Shown: positions 31,640 through 39,660, counted from the first letter of the stretch. The stretch is 64,000 bases of DNA from Microbacterium sp. (GCF_017305435.1 NZ_JAFKIP010000005.1:415580-479579); one strand, 5' to 3'. Notes: generated by a model from the sequence alone, not told the origin. Numbers and translations: made by a program.

Positions 31640-33849
31640 CCTCGTTCACCGACGAAGAGCGTGGCACCTCGAGCCCGCGCCGCCGCTGGATCGGCCGGGC
31701 CCTCGTCGTCGTCGCGGTCGTCCTGCTCGGGGGAGCGGTCGTGATGCTCACCGACCTCGCCCGCACCGGCAAGGCCCCGTGGGAGGCCTGGTTCGCCGCG
31801 CCGACGCCCGCCGTCTCGGCATCCGTCTCCGCCTCCCCGACACCGTCCCCGACCGCGACCGACGCGGCGGCGGATGCGATCGACCTCGGCGACCCCGCCA
31901 CGCTCGTCGCGCTCGACGACCTGCGGCTCGCGACGATCCTGAAGATGGATGCTACCGACCCCGCCATCCCGGCCACCCTCGGCACGGTCGTGCTCGCGGC
32001 GCGCGACATCCCCTACACGCTCGACGACCTCATCGCGGCGGGCGCCGCGACCTCCGACGGCGGCGGCTTCTTCACGATCGTCCGGTCCGTCGTCGTCCGC
32101 TCCGGCGCCGTGCTGCAGATCACCGCCCCCGGCGCCACCGTGCGCCTGTACAGCGGCGGGGGCGGCCAGTTCGTCAGCATCGTGGCGTGGGGCGGCGGGC
32201 TGGTCTTCAGCGGCGCGCAGGATGCCCCGCTCACCGTCATGGGCGTGACGGATGCCGCCGGCACGGCCGACGCCGATGCCAGCGACGGGCGGGCCTACGT
32301 GCGGGTCCACGACGGCGCGCTCGTGACGACCGACGTGCAGTTCAACTCGCTCGGCTTCTGGAGCGGCCGCACCGGCGGCGTCGCGGTCACCTCGTCGGCC
32401 ACGGGCCTCGCCGTGGCGCAGCTGACCCGCACGCGCATCGACAGCACCCACTACGGCGTCTACCTGTCGGGCGTCCTCGCATCGACACTTTCCCAGGTGA
32501 CGGTGACCGGCGCCGACGACGACGGGATCGTCGTGTCCGGCTCCAGCGGCGTGACGATCGACCAGACCACGGTCAGCGACGTCGCCGGGAACGGCATCAC
32601 CGTCGACCGCGGCGCGCAGAAGATCGCCATCACGGGGTCGAGCATCGCCCGCGCGTCCGGCCACGGCATCCGCATCGACGGCTCGCCCCTCGCCACCGGG
32701 CCGTCGGCGGGCGGCTATCCCACGGTGCGACCCCGCGAGTACACCCTCACCGACGTCACGATCAGCGACGCCGGCGAGGGCGGTGCGCTGCTCGTCGAGA
32801 CCGATGACGCCACGATCGCGGGGCTCACGGTCACCGGGGAATCGATCGGTGCCCGTCTCGTCGGCCCGACGACCGGCGTGACGGTCACGGGGTCATCGCT
32901 GTCGTCGACGTCGGGTGCGGGCCTCGCCGTGTCGCAGCGCGTGCGCGACCTCTCGGTCAGCGACAGCTCCGTCGACGGCCACGGTCGCGCGGTGACCGTC
33001 AGCGATTCGCGCGGCACCATCACGGGCGGCGACGTCGGCGTCGACGTCGGGCACCCGATCGAAGTCGTCGACGACTCGCGCCTCACCGTGACCGGCGCGC
33101 GCCTCACCGGCAGCGGGCAGGACCCGGTGTTCGTCGACGCGGGCAGCACGGCGAAGACGAGCGACCTCGACCTCAGCGCGTGGACCTTCGAGTCGGAGTT
33201 CGTCACCTTCTTGAACAACCACCCCATGATGTGGCTCTGGCTGCTCGTCCTCGTCATCCCGCTCGTCGGACTGCCGCTCATCCGGAGACGGCGGCGGACG
33301 CACCTCGAGCTGCGCGAACTGATCGAGAACGCGATCATCACCTACGGGCACAACCAGCTCGCCGCGTACCAGGCGGGCGGGGCCGGCGCGAGTGTTGCGG
33401 CGGCGAGTGTTGCGGGGGCGAGTGTTGCGGGGGCGAGTGTTGCGGGGTATGCCGCCCCGGATGTGCGGGCGGAGGCCACGGCGGAAGAGGATCCGCCCGT
33501 CGCTGCGGGCGAGCGCTCGCGCCGCTCGCCCACGACCCCGGTCTCGACGACGGCGCCGTCCGCAGCGGTGCCACCGGCCGCGGCCCCGCCCGCCCCGACC
33601 GCGCGCCCGGTGGACGAGCCGCGCTCGTTCAACGACCTGCGCGCGGGTGCGCTCGCGGGGCGCGACTTCGCGTCGATGCAGCAGTTCGCCGTCGCCGCCG
33701 TGCTCGAAGCGGGCTACCCCGTGAGCGTGATCGCGCGACTGTTCCGGGTGCCGTCCTGGCGCCTCGCATCCTGGGTCGAAGGCGCCGTCGTGGCCGCCGA
33801 CGACGACGCGCGCGAGGGCGGCCCGGTCACGGCGTCGCCGCGGCGGTAG
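31636..33849 (+). CDS. Two-TM beta-helix protein with HTH-like cytoplasmic tail
   Basis: A 737-residue protein. The N-terminus is cytoplasmic (SPRRRWIGR), with TM1 about 20-42 and a Thr/Ser/Pro linker (53-75). A long parallel beta-helix follows (about 140-510; turns such as DGIVVSGSSGVTIDQTTVSDVAGNGITVDRG), then TM2 531-549 followed by RRRRRTH. The cytoplasmic tail of about 190 residues contains a tandem ASVAG repeat, a disordered Pro-rich part, and near the end FASMQQFAVAAVLEAGYPVSVIARLFRVPSWRLASWV, which looks like a helix-turn-helix. The positive-inside rule puts both ends in the cytoplasm and the helix outside. I infer a polymer-sensing transmembrane protein. No characterised homologue is recognised. 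ATGA overlap with the GT2. Confidence 0.75.
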   Translation: MTSFTDEERGTSSPRRRWIGRALVVVAVVLLGGAVVMLTDLARTGKAPWEAWFAAPTPAVSASVSASPTPSPTATDAAADAIDLGDPATLVALDDLRLATILKMDATDPAIPATLGTVVLAARDIPYTLDDLIAAGAATSDGGGFFTIVRSVVVRSGAVLQITAPGATVRLYSGGGGQFVSIVAWGGGLVFSGAQDAPLTVMGVTDAAGTADADASDGRAYVRVHDGALVTTDVQFNSLGFWSGRTGGVAVTSSATGLAVAQLTRTRIDSTHYGVYLSGVLASTLSQVTVTGADDDGIVVSGSSGVTIDQTTVSDVAGNGITVDRGAQKIAITGSSIARASGHGIRIDGSPLATGPSAGGYPTVRPREYTLTDVTISDAGEGGALLVETDDATIAGLTVTGESIGARLVGPTTGVTVTGSSLSSTSGAGLAVSQRVRDLSVSDSSVDGHGRAVTVSDSRGTITGGDVGVDVGHPIEVVDDSRLTVTGARLTGSGQDPVFVDAGSTAKTSDLDLSAWTFESEFVTFLNNHPMMWLWLLVLVIPLVGLPLIRRRRRTHLELRELIENAIITYGHNQLAAYQAGGAGASVAAASVAGASVAGASVAGYAAPDVRAEATAEEDPPVAAGERSRRSPTTPVSTTAPSAAVPPAAAPPAPTARPVDEPRSFNDLRAGALAGRDFASMQQFAVAAVLEAGYPVSVIARLFRVPSWRLASWVEGAVVAADDDAREGGPVTASPRR
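33388..33447 (+). repeat. Four 15-bp tandem repeats inside the beta-helix/HTH gene
   Basis: GCGAGTGTTGCGGGG occurs four times in direct order (first copy ends GCG instead of GGG). It is in frame and encodes ASVAA, ASVAG, ASVAG, ASVAG. Copy number could vary by slippage and change the length of the cytoplasmic linker without breaking the frame. Confidence 0.9.
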
Positions 33850-34214
33850 CCCGCGCTCGGGGCGCCGCCCTCCGCGGAGCCCGGGCTTCGTGCGCACTTT
33901 GTCAGGAGCCATGCTGCTGCCCGGCTGTCCGTGCGGCGGGATCGCGTGGTGATGGGCCACGGACGTCGCATCGGTCCTGAGAAAGTGCTCGGGCGCCGGT
34001 CCGTGGGGGAGGGATCGGACTCCACGGGGTGCCGCAGCGCGGAAGATGTCGGCGCAGATCGTCGCTTCAGCGGGATATGGCGACCATCTGCGACGACATC
34101 TCCCGCGGGCTGTCGCGTCAGCCGAACATCCGGGAAGCGCGCACGGGAGGCGGTCCTAACGTCGTCATCGCACCCCCGGCATCCTGCCGTGGAGCGCGGA
34201 GAAAGGATGCCGAC
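33850..34214. other. 365-nt region without a gene
   Basis: It holds the second inverted-motif module (33885-33990) and beyond it about 220 nt that include GTCGCTTCAG-like and GACGACATC-like stretches but no open frame of coding character. The GAP-family gene starts at 34215. A plus-strand frame runs through from 34029 but lacks typical codon use. No hairpin with a U run was found for the end of the upstream operon. Confidence 0.6.
33885..33990. repeat. Inverted-motif module, copy 2
   Basis: Left arm 33885-33908 (GCTTCGTGCGCACTTT then GTCAGGAG) and right arm 33973-33990 (GGTCCTGAGAAAGTGCTC). The arm-to-arm distance is 88 nt, against 89 nt in copy 1 at 29048-29154. The left arms match at 21 of 24 positions and the right arms at 17 of 18. 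It begins 36 nt after the stop of the beta-helix/HTH gene. Confidence 0.7.
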
Positions 34215-34889
34215 GTGAACGACCTGCACACCCTCGTCCCCATCGCGATGGGGATGGTGCTCTCGCCGCTCCCGATCGTGGCGGTCGTGGCGATCCTGCT
34301 CGCGCCGCGCGGGCGGTCGTCGGCCCCGGTCTACACCGCCACGTTCACCCTCGTCTCGCTCGTCGTGATCGGGATCGGCGCGCTGGGCGCGGCGGGTGCG
34401 CAGAGCGCGTCCGGCCCCGACAGCCGGATCGTCTCGCTCGTGATCGGTGCGCTTCTGACGATCGGGTTCGCCGTCTTCGCGATCATCAGCTGGCACGGCC
34501 GGCCCCGCAACGGCGAGCCCGCCGTCGCACCCAAGTGGCTCGCCGCGATCGACGGCGTCACCCCCGCGTCCGCTGCGGGCCTCGGCTTCGTCATGGCGGC
34601 CGCGAACAGCAAGAACATCCCGCTCGCGCTCAAGGCCGGCTCGGTGATCGGCGAGGCCCACCTCGCGCCGCTCCTGGCGGCAGCCCTGTGCCTCGCGGTC
34701 GCCGTCGCCGGTTCGCTGCTGCTCATCATCCCGGCGCTCGTCGAGCTCACCGGCTCGGCCCGCGTGCACACCGCGCTCGTCGGCCTGAAGTCGCAGCTCG
34801 TCGAGCACAACGCGGCCATCATGACCGCCCTGTTCGCGATCCTCGCGGCCAACGAGGCCGCCCAGCTCATCCACCACCTCATCGGCTGA
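34215..34889 (+). CDS. GAP/Sap-family membrane protein
   Basis: A 224-residue membrane protein with six hydrophobic segments and the start LHTLVPIAMGMVLSPLPIVAVVAILLAPRGR, typical of the GAP (Sap, sulfolipid-1-addressing protein) family related to LysE-type transporters. A conserved region NSKNIPLALKAG lies near the middle. Family members in mycobacteria help export surface lipids; elsewhere the substrates are unknown. The GTG at 34215 has GAAAGGA 7 nt upstream. It precedes an amidohydrolase by 26 nt and probably forms an operon with it and the MFS transporter. Confidence 0.78.
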   Translation: MNDLHTLVPIAMGMVLSPLPIVAVVAILLAPRGRSSAPVYTATFTLVSLVVIGIGALGAAGAQSASGPDSRIVSLVIGALLTIGFAVFAIISWHGRPRNGEPAVAPKWLAAIDGVTPASAAGLGFVMAAANSKNIPLALKAGSVIGEAHLAPLLAAALCLAVAVAGSLLLIIPALVELTGSARVHTALVGLKSQLVEHNAAIMTALFAILAANEAAQLIHHLIG

Positions 34890-34915
34890 CCCCCCGCTAT
34901 CCCCTGGAGCCCCCC

Positions 34916-36691
34916 ATGTGCGACACCCACAGCGCCACGACATCCCTCAGCCGCGACCGCATCGCCCCCGCCATCGCCTCCGCCGGCGTCGCGGTCGAGC
35001 CCGCCCACCACAGGGGCGGCCGACCGGCCAGCCCCGCCGCAGGCGGTCGCGCCGATCTCCTCGTCGTGGGGCGCATCGCCACCGGCGACCCCGCCGCCCC
35101 CACCGCGGAGGCCATGGCGATCTCGGACGGGCGCATCATCGGCCTCGGCTCGGCCGCGGACCTCGACGCTCTCACCGGCCCCGCGACGCAGACCGTCGCG
35201 CCCGACGGCGTCGTCATCCCGGGGCTCATCGAGCCGCACGCGCACATCTGGATCTCGCTCCTCACCCTCGACTGGGTGGACGTCTCCCACGTCGCGTGCC
35301 CCCGCTTCGACGACGTCGTCACTACCTTGAAGGCCGCCGCCGCGCACGTCCCTGCCGGCCAGCCCCTGCTCGCGAAGCTGTTCGACCCGAGCCTGTACCC
35401 CGGTGAGCCCGCGCTCACCCGCGACATCCTCGACCGCGTCGCCACCGACCGGCCCGTCATCGTGCTGAACGCGTCGATGCACTTCGCCTACGCGAACACG
35501 GCGGCCCTGGATGCCGCGGGCATCACCGACGCGACGCCGCAGCCCGCCGGCGGAACGCTGGAGAAGGTCGACGGGCGCCTCACCGGCGTCGTGGGGGAGT
35601 CGCCCGCCGTGACGATGCTGCTCGCGCGCCTGCCCCGGCCCACAGAGGCCGACATCGCCCGTGGCATCCGTCAGGTGCTCACCGAGTTCGCCGCGCAGGG
35701 TGTCACATCGATGCGCGAGGCGATGACCGGCACGCTCGCCGGCGTCAGCGAGATCGCGATGCTGCACCAGCTCAACGGCGCCGCACGGCTGCCCGTGCGC
35801 GTGTCGACGGCGCAGTTCTCCACGCTCGCCGGATGCACGACCCCCGCCGACGTCGCCGCCGCGTGGAAGGCCGCCGGCGTCACCCCCTTCAGCGGCGACG
35901 AGATGGTGCGGGCGGATGCCTGGAAGATCGTCGCCGACGGGTCGAACCAGGGGCGCTCGGGCTACTTCCTGCAGCCCTACCTCGGCGAGAACACGGGCGG
36001 CCACGCCAACTGGACTCCCGAGGGACTCCGCGAGGTCATGCGCGCCGGTCTCGACGACGGCTGGCAGCTCATGATCCACACCAACGGGGATGCCGCGGTC
36101 GAATTCGCCCTGGAAGCCGCGGAGGAGCTGCTGCCGCAGTACGCCGGCGGCTCCACCGGCGACGGGCGACGCGGCGACCTCCGCCATCGCTTCGAGCACG
36201 CGTCCGTCACGACCGACGACCAGCTCGTGCGCATGGCATCGGCCGGCGTCTCGCCGAGCTTCCTCATGGATCACGTCTACTACTGGGGCGCCGCGTTCCG
36301 TGACACGATCCTCGGGCCCGCGCGTGCGGCGCGGCTGGACCGTCTGGCATCCGCCTCCCGCGCGGGATTGCGCGCGAGCCTGCACTCCGACTACAACGTC
36401 ACGAAGGTGCAGCCGCTGCACGCGGCACAGACCGCCGTGCTCCGCCGCCTCGAGGCCGACGGAACGGTGCTCGGCCCCGACGAGCGCGTGACGCCCGCGC
36501 AGGCGCTCGCCGCCGTCACGACGGATGCCGCCTGGCAGATCCACGCCGACGACCGCGGTGCCCTCCGCGTCGGTGCGCGCGCGGACTTCGCCGTCGCCGA
36601 CGCCGACCCATGGACGAGCGACCCCGCGGGCTGGCACGACATCTCCGTGCAGGCCACGTACATCGACGGGGTGCCGGCGTATACCGCCTGA
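34916..36691 (+). CDS. YtcJ-like metal-dependent amidohydrolase (amidohydrolase 3)
   Basis: A 591-residue amidohydrolase. Metal-site motif I is IEPHAHIW (H108, H110). Later motifs are DGSNQGRSGYFLQPY, HTNGDAA, RFEHAS and LHSDYN, matching the YtcJ/NfdA-type D-aminoacylase-like branch. The C-terminal beta-sandwich ends with RADFAVADADPW. CTGGAG lies 6 nt before the ATG at 34916. The natural substrate is unknown; it may hydrolyse formamide- or amide-type compounds. Lying between a GAP-family membrane protein and an MFS transporter, it suggests import and hydrolysis of a small molecule. The protein has no signal peptide and should be cytoplasmic. Confidence 0.85.
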   Translation: MCDTHSATTSLSRDRIAPAIASAGVAVEPAHHRGGRPASPAAGGRADLLVVGRIATGDPAAPTAEAMAISDGRIIGLGSAADLDALTGPATQTVAPDGVVIPGLIEPHAHIWISLLTLDWVDVSHVACPRFDDVVTTLKAAAAHVPAGQPLLAKLFDPSLYPGEPALTRDILDRVATDRPVIVLNASMHFAYANTAALDAAGITDATPQPAGGTLEKVDGRLTGVVGESPAVTMLLARLPRPTEADIARGIRQVLTEFAAQGVTSMREAMTGTLAGVSEIAMLHQLNGAARLPVRVSTAQFSTLAGCTTPADVAAAWKAAGVTPFSGDEMVRADAWKIVADGSNQGRSGYFLQPYLGENTGGHANWTPEGLREVMRAGLDDGWQLMIHTNGDAAVEFALEAAEELLPQYAGGSTGDGRRGDLRHRFEHASVTTDDQLVRMASAGVSPSFLMDHVYYWGAAFRDTILGPARAARLDRLASASRAGLRASLHSDYNVTKVQPLHAAQTAVLRRLEADGTVLGPDERVTPAQALAAVTTDAAWQIHADDRGALRVGARADFAVADADPWTSDPAGWHDISVQATYIDGVPAYTA

Positions 36692-36749
36692 TACCGGCAT
36701 CCACGTTCGCCTTCCTTCCCCCCCCGGCTTCCCCCCGAAAGGCCCGATC

Positions 36750-38267
36750 ATGACCTCCACCGCCTCCGCCCCGGTCGTGCGCCGCGCGTCCGTGCTCGCC
36801 ATCCCTCTTCTCGGTGTCCTCGCCGCCGTCCAGGGGTCCGCCCCCAACATCGCCGCCACCGCCCTCGTCCGCGCGAGCCGCGGCCTCGACATGGTCGGGG
36901 GCGACCAGGCCCTCGCCGCATCGATGCAGACGCTCGCCATCGCGGCATCCGTCATCACAACGGGCCTCCTCGCCGACCGCATCGGGCGCCGACGCATGCT
37001 CATCGCGGCGCTCGTCACGGGCCTCGTCGGGCAGCTGATCGTCGCATCCGCGACCGTGCCGCTCGTCTACATCCTCGGGCAGGCGGTCTCGGGCGTCGGG
37101 CTCGGGGCCGTGTACGCGGCCGCGTTCGCCTACATCCAGGTGCTCGCCGCGCCCGGGCGCCTCCCCGCCGCGGTCGCCACCTTCGCGGCCTGCTCCGGCG
37201 CTGCGGGGGTCGTCTTCACATTCTCGGGCGGCATGCTCGCGGGCGTCGACTGGCGACTCGCATTCGTGCTCGTGCCGGTGCTCTCGGCGCTGTCGATTCC
37301 GGCCGTGCTGGCGCTCCTGCCCGCGGTGCCGCCGAGCGTCACCGAGAAGCGCGACGTGTGGGGTCAGATCGCGCTCGCCGCCGGCATGGTGATCTTCCTC
37401 TACGGCGTCTCGCAGCTCGCCTCGTCGCTCACGAGCCCGTTCACGTGGGGCGCGATGGTGCTCGGCCTCGTGCTCTTCGGCCTTTTCGTGTGGTCACAGA
37501 CGCGCGTCGCGCACCCCTTCTTCCCCGTGGCGCTCTTCCGCCGGCCCCTGTTCCTCGCCGCGCTGTGCGCCGGGTTCGTCTTCAATGTCGGAGGAGCGGT
37601 CGCGTTCCTGCAGCTGTCGAACCTGTGGCAGTACGTCCTGGGGCTGGCTCCGAGCGCCGTCGCGGTGTGGCAGCTGCCGGTCTCGCTGACCTCGATCGTC
37701 GGTGCGGTCGTGCTCGGCCGGCTCATGACCCGTGGGATGAGCCCGCAGACGTCGCTGCTCGTCGGCGGCATCCTGTCGGCCGCCGGTTTCACCGTCGCGT
37801 TCCTCGTGCGGGACGCCGCGTCTCCGCTCGCGTTCGTGCCCGCCGGCATCCTCGTCGCACTCGGCATCACGGCGGCGTCGCTGCCCTACGGCACCCTCGT
37901 GCTGAGCGAAGCGCCCGCGGAGTTCTACGGACCCGTCACGAGTTCTCGCACGACGTTCGGGCAGCTGTTCTATTCGCTCGGAACGGCGCTGTCGACGGTC
38001 GTGGTCACGCAGCTCACGATCGCGGGGATCACGTCGCGGCTGAGCGCGGCGGGCATGACGGATGCCGATGTCTCCTCCGCCCTCGCGAGTGTCGGCACCT
38101 ATGCGAAGGACGGCGTCCGCCCTGACGCCCAGGTGTTCGACGCCGCCGTCGCGGCATACCGCGACGGGTTCGGCGCGCTCATGATCGGAATCGCGGTCGT
38201 GGCGCTCGTCGCGAGCATCGTGGGCGCGGCGCTCATCCGGCGGGCCGGGCGGGCGGCCCGCGCCTGA
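36750..38267 (+). CDS. MFS transporter (DHA2-like)
   Basis: A 505-residue permease with about 14 hydrophobic segments. The loop between TM2 and TM3 has the MFS motif GLLADRIGRRRMLI, and motif C-like GQAVSGVGLGAVYAAAFA follows. Length and segment number fit the 14-TM DHA2 branch (drug:proton antiporters). GAAAGG precedes the ATG at 36750 by 7 nt. It follows the amidohydrolase by 58 nt and probably belongs to the same transcript, so transport of that enzyme's substrate or product is a reasonable inference. The direction of transport is not determinable from sequence. Confidence 0.87.
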   Translation: MTSTASAPVVRRASVLAIPLLGVLAAVQGSAPNIAATALVRASRGLDMVGGDQALAASMQTLAIAASVITTGLLADRIGRRRMLIAALVTGLVGQLIVASATVPLVYILGQAVSGVGLGAVYAAAFAYIQVLAAPGRLPAAVATFAACSGAAGVVFTFSGGMLAGVDWRLAFVLVPVLSALSIPAVLALLPAVPPSVTEKRDVWGQIALAAGMVIFLYGVSQLASSLTSPFTWGAMVLGLVLFGLFVWSQTRVAHPFFPVALFRRPLFLAALCAGFVFNVGGAVAFLQLSNLWQYVLGLAPSAVAVWQLPVSLTSIVGAVVLGRLMTRGMSPQTSLLVGGILSAAGFTVAFLVRDAASPLAFVPAGILVALGITAASLPYGTLVLSEAPAEFYGPVTSSRTTFGQLFYSLGTALSTVVVTQLTIAGITSRLSAAGMTDADVSSALASVGTYAKDGVRPDAQVFDAAVAAYRDGFGALMIGIAVVALVASIVGAALIRRAGRAARA

Positions 38268-38280
38268 GGGGAGGGGGCCG

Positions 38281-38296
38281 GCAGCGAGCACGCTGC
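38281..38296 (+). terminator. Weak hairpin after the MFS gene
   Basis: GCAGCG and CGCTGC arms around AGCA, followed by GTGTT. The stem is only 6 bp and the U run poor. Confidence 0.3.
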
Positions 38297-38312
38297 GTGT
38301 TATCATCGATTC

Positions 38313-38352
38313 CGTACCTTTCGCACCGAGACGTACGTTTGCGTCATACCAT
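38313..38352 (+). promoter_or_regulatory. Promoter/operator of the toxin-antitoxin pair
   Basis: CGTACCTTTCGC (38313-38324) and CGTACGTTTGCG (38332-38343) are direct repeats 19 bp apart, about two helical turns. A TACCAT box (38347-38352) lies 6 nt before the antitoxin ATG, so the transcript may be leaderless. The repeats are candidate binding sites for the Phd-type autorepressor. Confidence 0.5.
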
Positions 38353-38358
38353 AGGAAC

Positions 38359-38619
38359 ATGAGCCAGATCGCCATCACGGACGCCCGGAGCCGGCTCGCG
38401 TCGATCATCGACGACGCGAGAAACGAACCCGTCTACCTGACGCGCCGCGACCGCCCGGTGGCCGCGGTCGTCGACGTCGTACTGCTCGCGCAGCTCCTGG
38501 AGGATGCTGAGGAGCTCGCCGACATTCGCGCCGTCGACCAGGCGTGGGAGGAGACCGAGCGACTTGCTGAAACCCCGATCCCGTGGGATGAGGTCAAGCG
38601 CGAGCTCGGTCTGTCGTGA
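38359..38619 (+). CDS. Type II antitoxin, Phd/YefM family
   Basis: An 86-residue protein. The N-terminal Phd fold reads MSQIAITDARSRLASIIDDARNEPVYLTRRDRPVAAVVDVVLLAQLLEDAEELADI, with the DAR..L..I......P..L.R...P.AA.V pattern of YefM/Phd DNA-binding antitoxins. The acidic C-terminus (AWEETERLAETPIPWDEVKREL) would wrap the toxin. It overlaps the toxin gene by 4 nt. Probably autoregulated through the direct repeats just upstream. Confidence 0.87.
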   Translation: MSQIAITDARSRLASIIDDARNEPVYLTRRDRPVAAVVDVVLLAQLLEDAEELADIRAVDQAWEETERLAETPIPWDEVKRELGLS

Positions 38620-38873
38620 CATACGAGATCCAGGTGCTGCCGGCTGCGGTCCGCGAGCTCAGGAAGCTGCCTCCGGAAGCGAAGCGACGTGTCCAAGCGG
38701 TGATCGAACTTCTCGCCGACGACCCGAGGCCGCCGACGTCGAAGAAGCTCACGGGCCGTGCCGAATGGCGCGTGCGCACCGGAGACTACCGAGTCTTGTA
38801 CCGCATCGAGGATGCCGTGCTCACCGTCGTCGTGGTGCGGGCTGGGCACAGGCGCGAGGTGTACGACAGGTAA
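38616..38873 (+). CDS. Type II toxin, RelE/ParE family
   Basis: An 85-residue protein of typical length. The pattern MTYEIQVLPAAVRELRKLPPEAKRRVQAVIELLADDPRP ... KKLTGRAEWRVRTGDYRVLYRIEDAVLTVVVVRAGHRREVYDR matches RelE-like mRNA interferases: the helical hairpin, then RVRTGDYRVLY and the final H-R-x-x-Y. Basic residues R68-ish in RTGDYRV and the C-terminal R/Y pair are the usual functional positions. ATGA overlap with its antitoxin; a hairpin terminator follows at 38988. Confidence 0.88.
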   Translation: MTYEIQVLPAAVRELRKLPPEAKRRVQAVIELLADDPRPPTSKKLTGRAEWRVRTGDYRVLYRIEDAVLTVVVVRAGHRREVYDR

Positions 38874-38987
38874 GGCCCCGGGGCGAAACAGTTGATGCCG
38901 GTTAACTCTTCGTTTCGTCGCGAGCGTCGCCCCACCTCATCCGCCACAATGGTCACAGACGCCGGCTGGGGCCGGCGGTCACGCATC

Positions 38988-39008
38988 GCTCCGTTCTGGG
39001 AACGGAGC
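38988..39008 (+). terminator. Hairpin after the toxin-antitoxin operon
   Basis: Perfect 9-bp arms GCTCCGTTC and GAACGGAGC with a TGG loop. It is followed by CCCCCG rather than a U run, so it could also be a stable RNA end. It lies in the 215-nt gap (38874-39088) before the next gene. Confidence 0.5.
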
Positions 39009-39088
39009 CCCCGCAGCGCTGCGCTCCGCTCGCGGGGCGCGTCGTCGTGGTTCGGCCGGTGACGTGGACGCACGCGCAAGGAGAGCAG

Positions 39089-39346
39089 ATGAGCAGGTCG
39101 CGACCGCCTCGCATTGCAGAGATCTACGTCGACGCGCACTGGCGGCCGGCGCCGGCGGACCGCCGCCTCGACCGCGAGACGGCGCTGGTCCTGCGCGCAG
39201 AGGGCATCACGATGGTGCGGGTCGCCCCGCCCGCCGGGGCGGCGCTGTGGCGGTACCTCACCGGTCGGCAGAGCGCGACCACCGGCCGCGACATCTCGAT
39301 CTCGCGCTACCTCACGTCGGCGGGCGAGCGCGGCGAGCACGGCTGA
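39089..39346 (+). CDS. Small hypothetical protein
   Basis: An 85-residue basic protein with no membrane segment. AAGGAG is 7 nt before the ATG at 39089, a strong ribosome binding site that supports expression. The sequence MSRSRPPRIAEIYVDAHWRPAPADRRLDRETALVLRAEGITMVRVAPPAGAALWRYLTGRQ has no family I recognise. Third-position G/C is high, as in real genes of this chromosome. Its position between the toxin-antitoxin pair and a DUF222/HNH gene gives no functional hint. Confidence 0.55.
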   Translation: MSRSRPPRIAEIYVDAHWRPAPADRRLDRETALVLRAEGITMVRVAPPAGAALWRYLTGRQSATTGRDISISRYLTSAGERGEHG

Positions 39347-39545
39347 GCGGCGGAGCGCGAATGCCCGGATTCCGCGCTCGGGAGCCGGCATCTTGCGTCA
39401 ATCTTGCGCTCTGCTCGCGGTTTTCTTGAGGTCTGCCGGGCAGAGTGGCAGGTACGGGTCGCATACTGCGGCCGCCAGTGATCTGATGTCGGCAACCCGA
39501 ATGTCCGGCATCAGGGTCTGACATCCGCTGGGGGGATGTCAGGCA

Positions 39546-39582
39546 CGCGGATGCCTCGGGCGGGGGGCTCGAGGCATCCGCG
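39546..39582 (+). terminator. Strong hairpin before DUF222/HNH copy 2
   Basis: Perfect 13-bp arms CGCGGATGCCTCG and CGAGGCATCCGCG with an 11-nt loop, then GTTACG. It probably ends the transcript of the small hypothetical gene. Confidence 0.6.
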
Positions 39583-39654
39583 GTTACGTCGCAGTCGCCT
39601 GCGTCATCATCTTTATGTTCGAACATTACCCTTCCTGTCTTCGAAGTTCTGTTC

Positions 39655-39660
39655 TACACT
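39655..39660 (+). promoter_or_regulatory. -10 box of leaderless promoter for DUF222/HNH copy 2
   Basis: TACACT, 5 nt before ATG 39666. The intervening GAGGT could alternatively serve as a weak ribosome binding site. Confidence 0.45.

Noticed and set aside
33388-33447. Tandem repeats considered as a CRISPR array
   Set aside because: The units are 15 bp, directly adjacent with no spacers, and in frame inside a protein gene.
34331-37018. Long minus-strand open frame opposite the GAP, amidohydrolase and MFS genes
   Set aside because: Antisense shadow; the plus-strand frames carry catalytic and membrane motifs, and this one has none.
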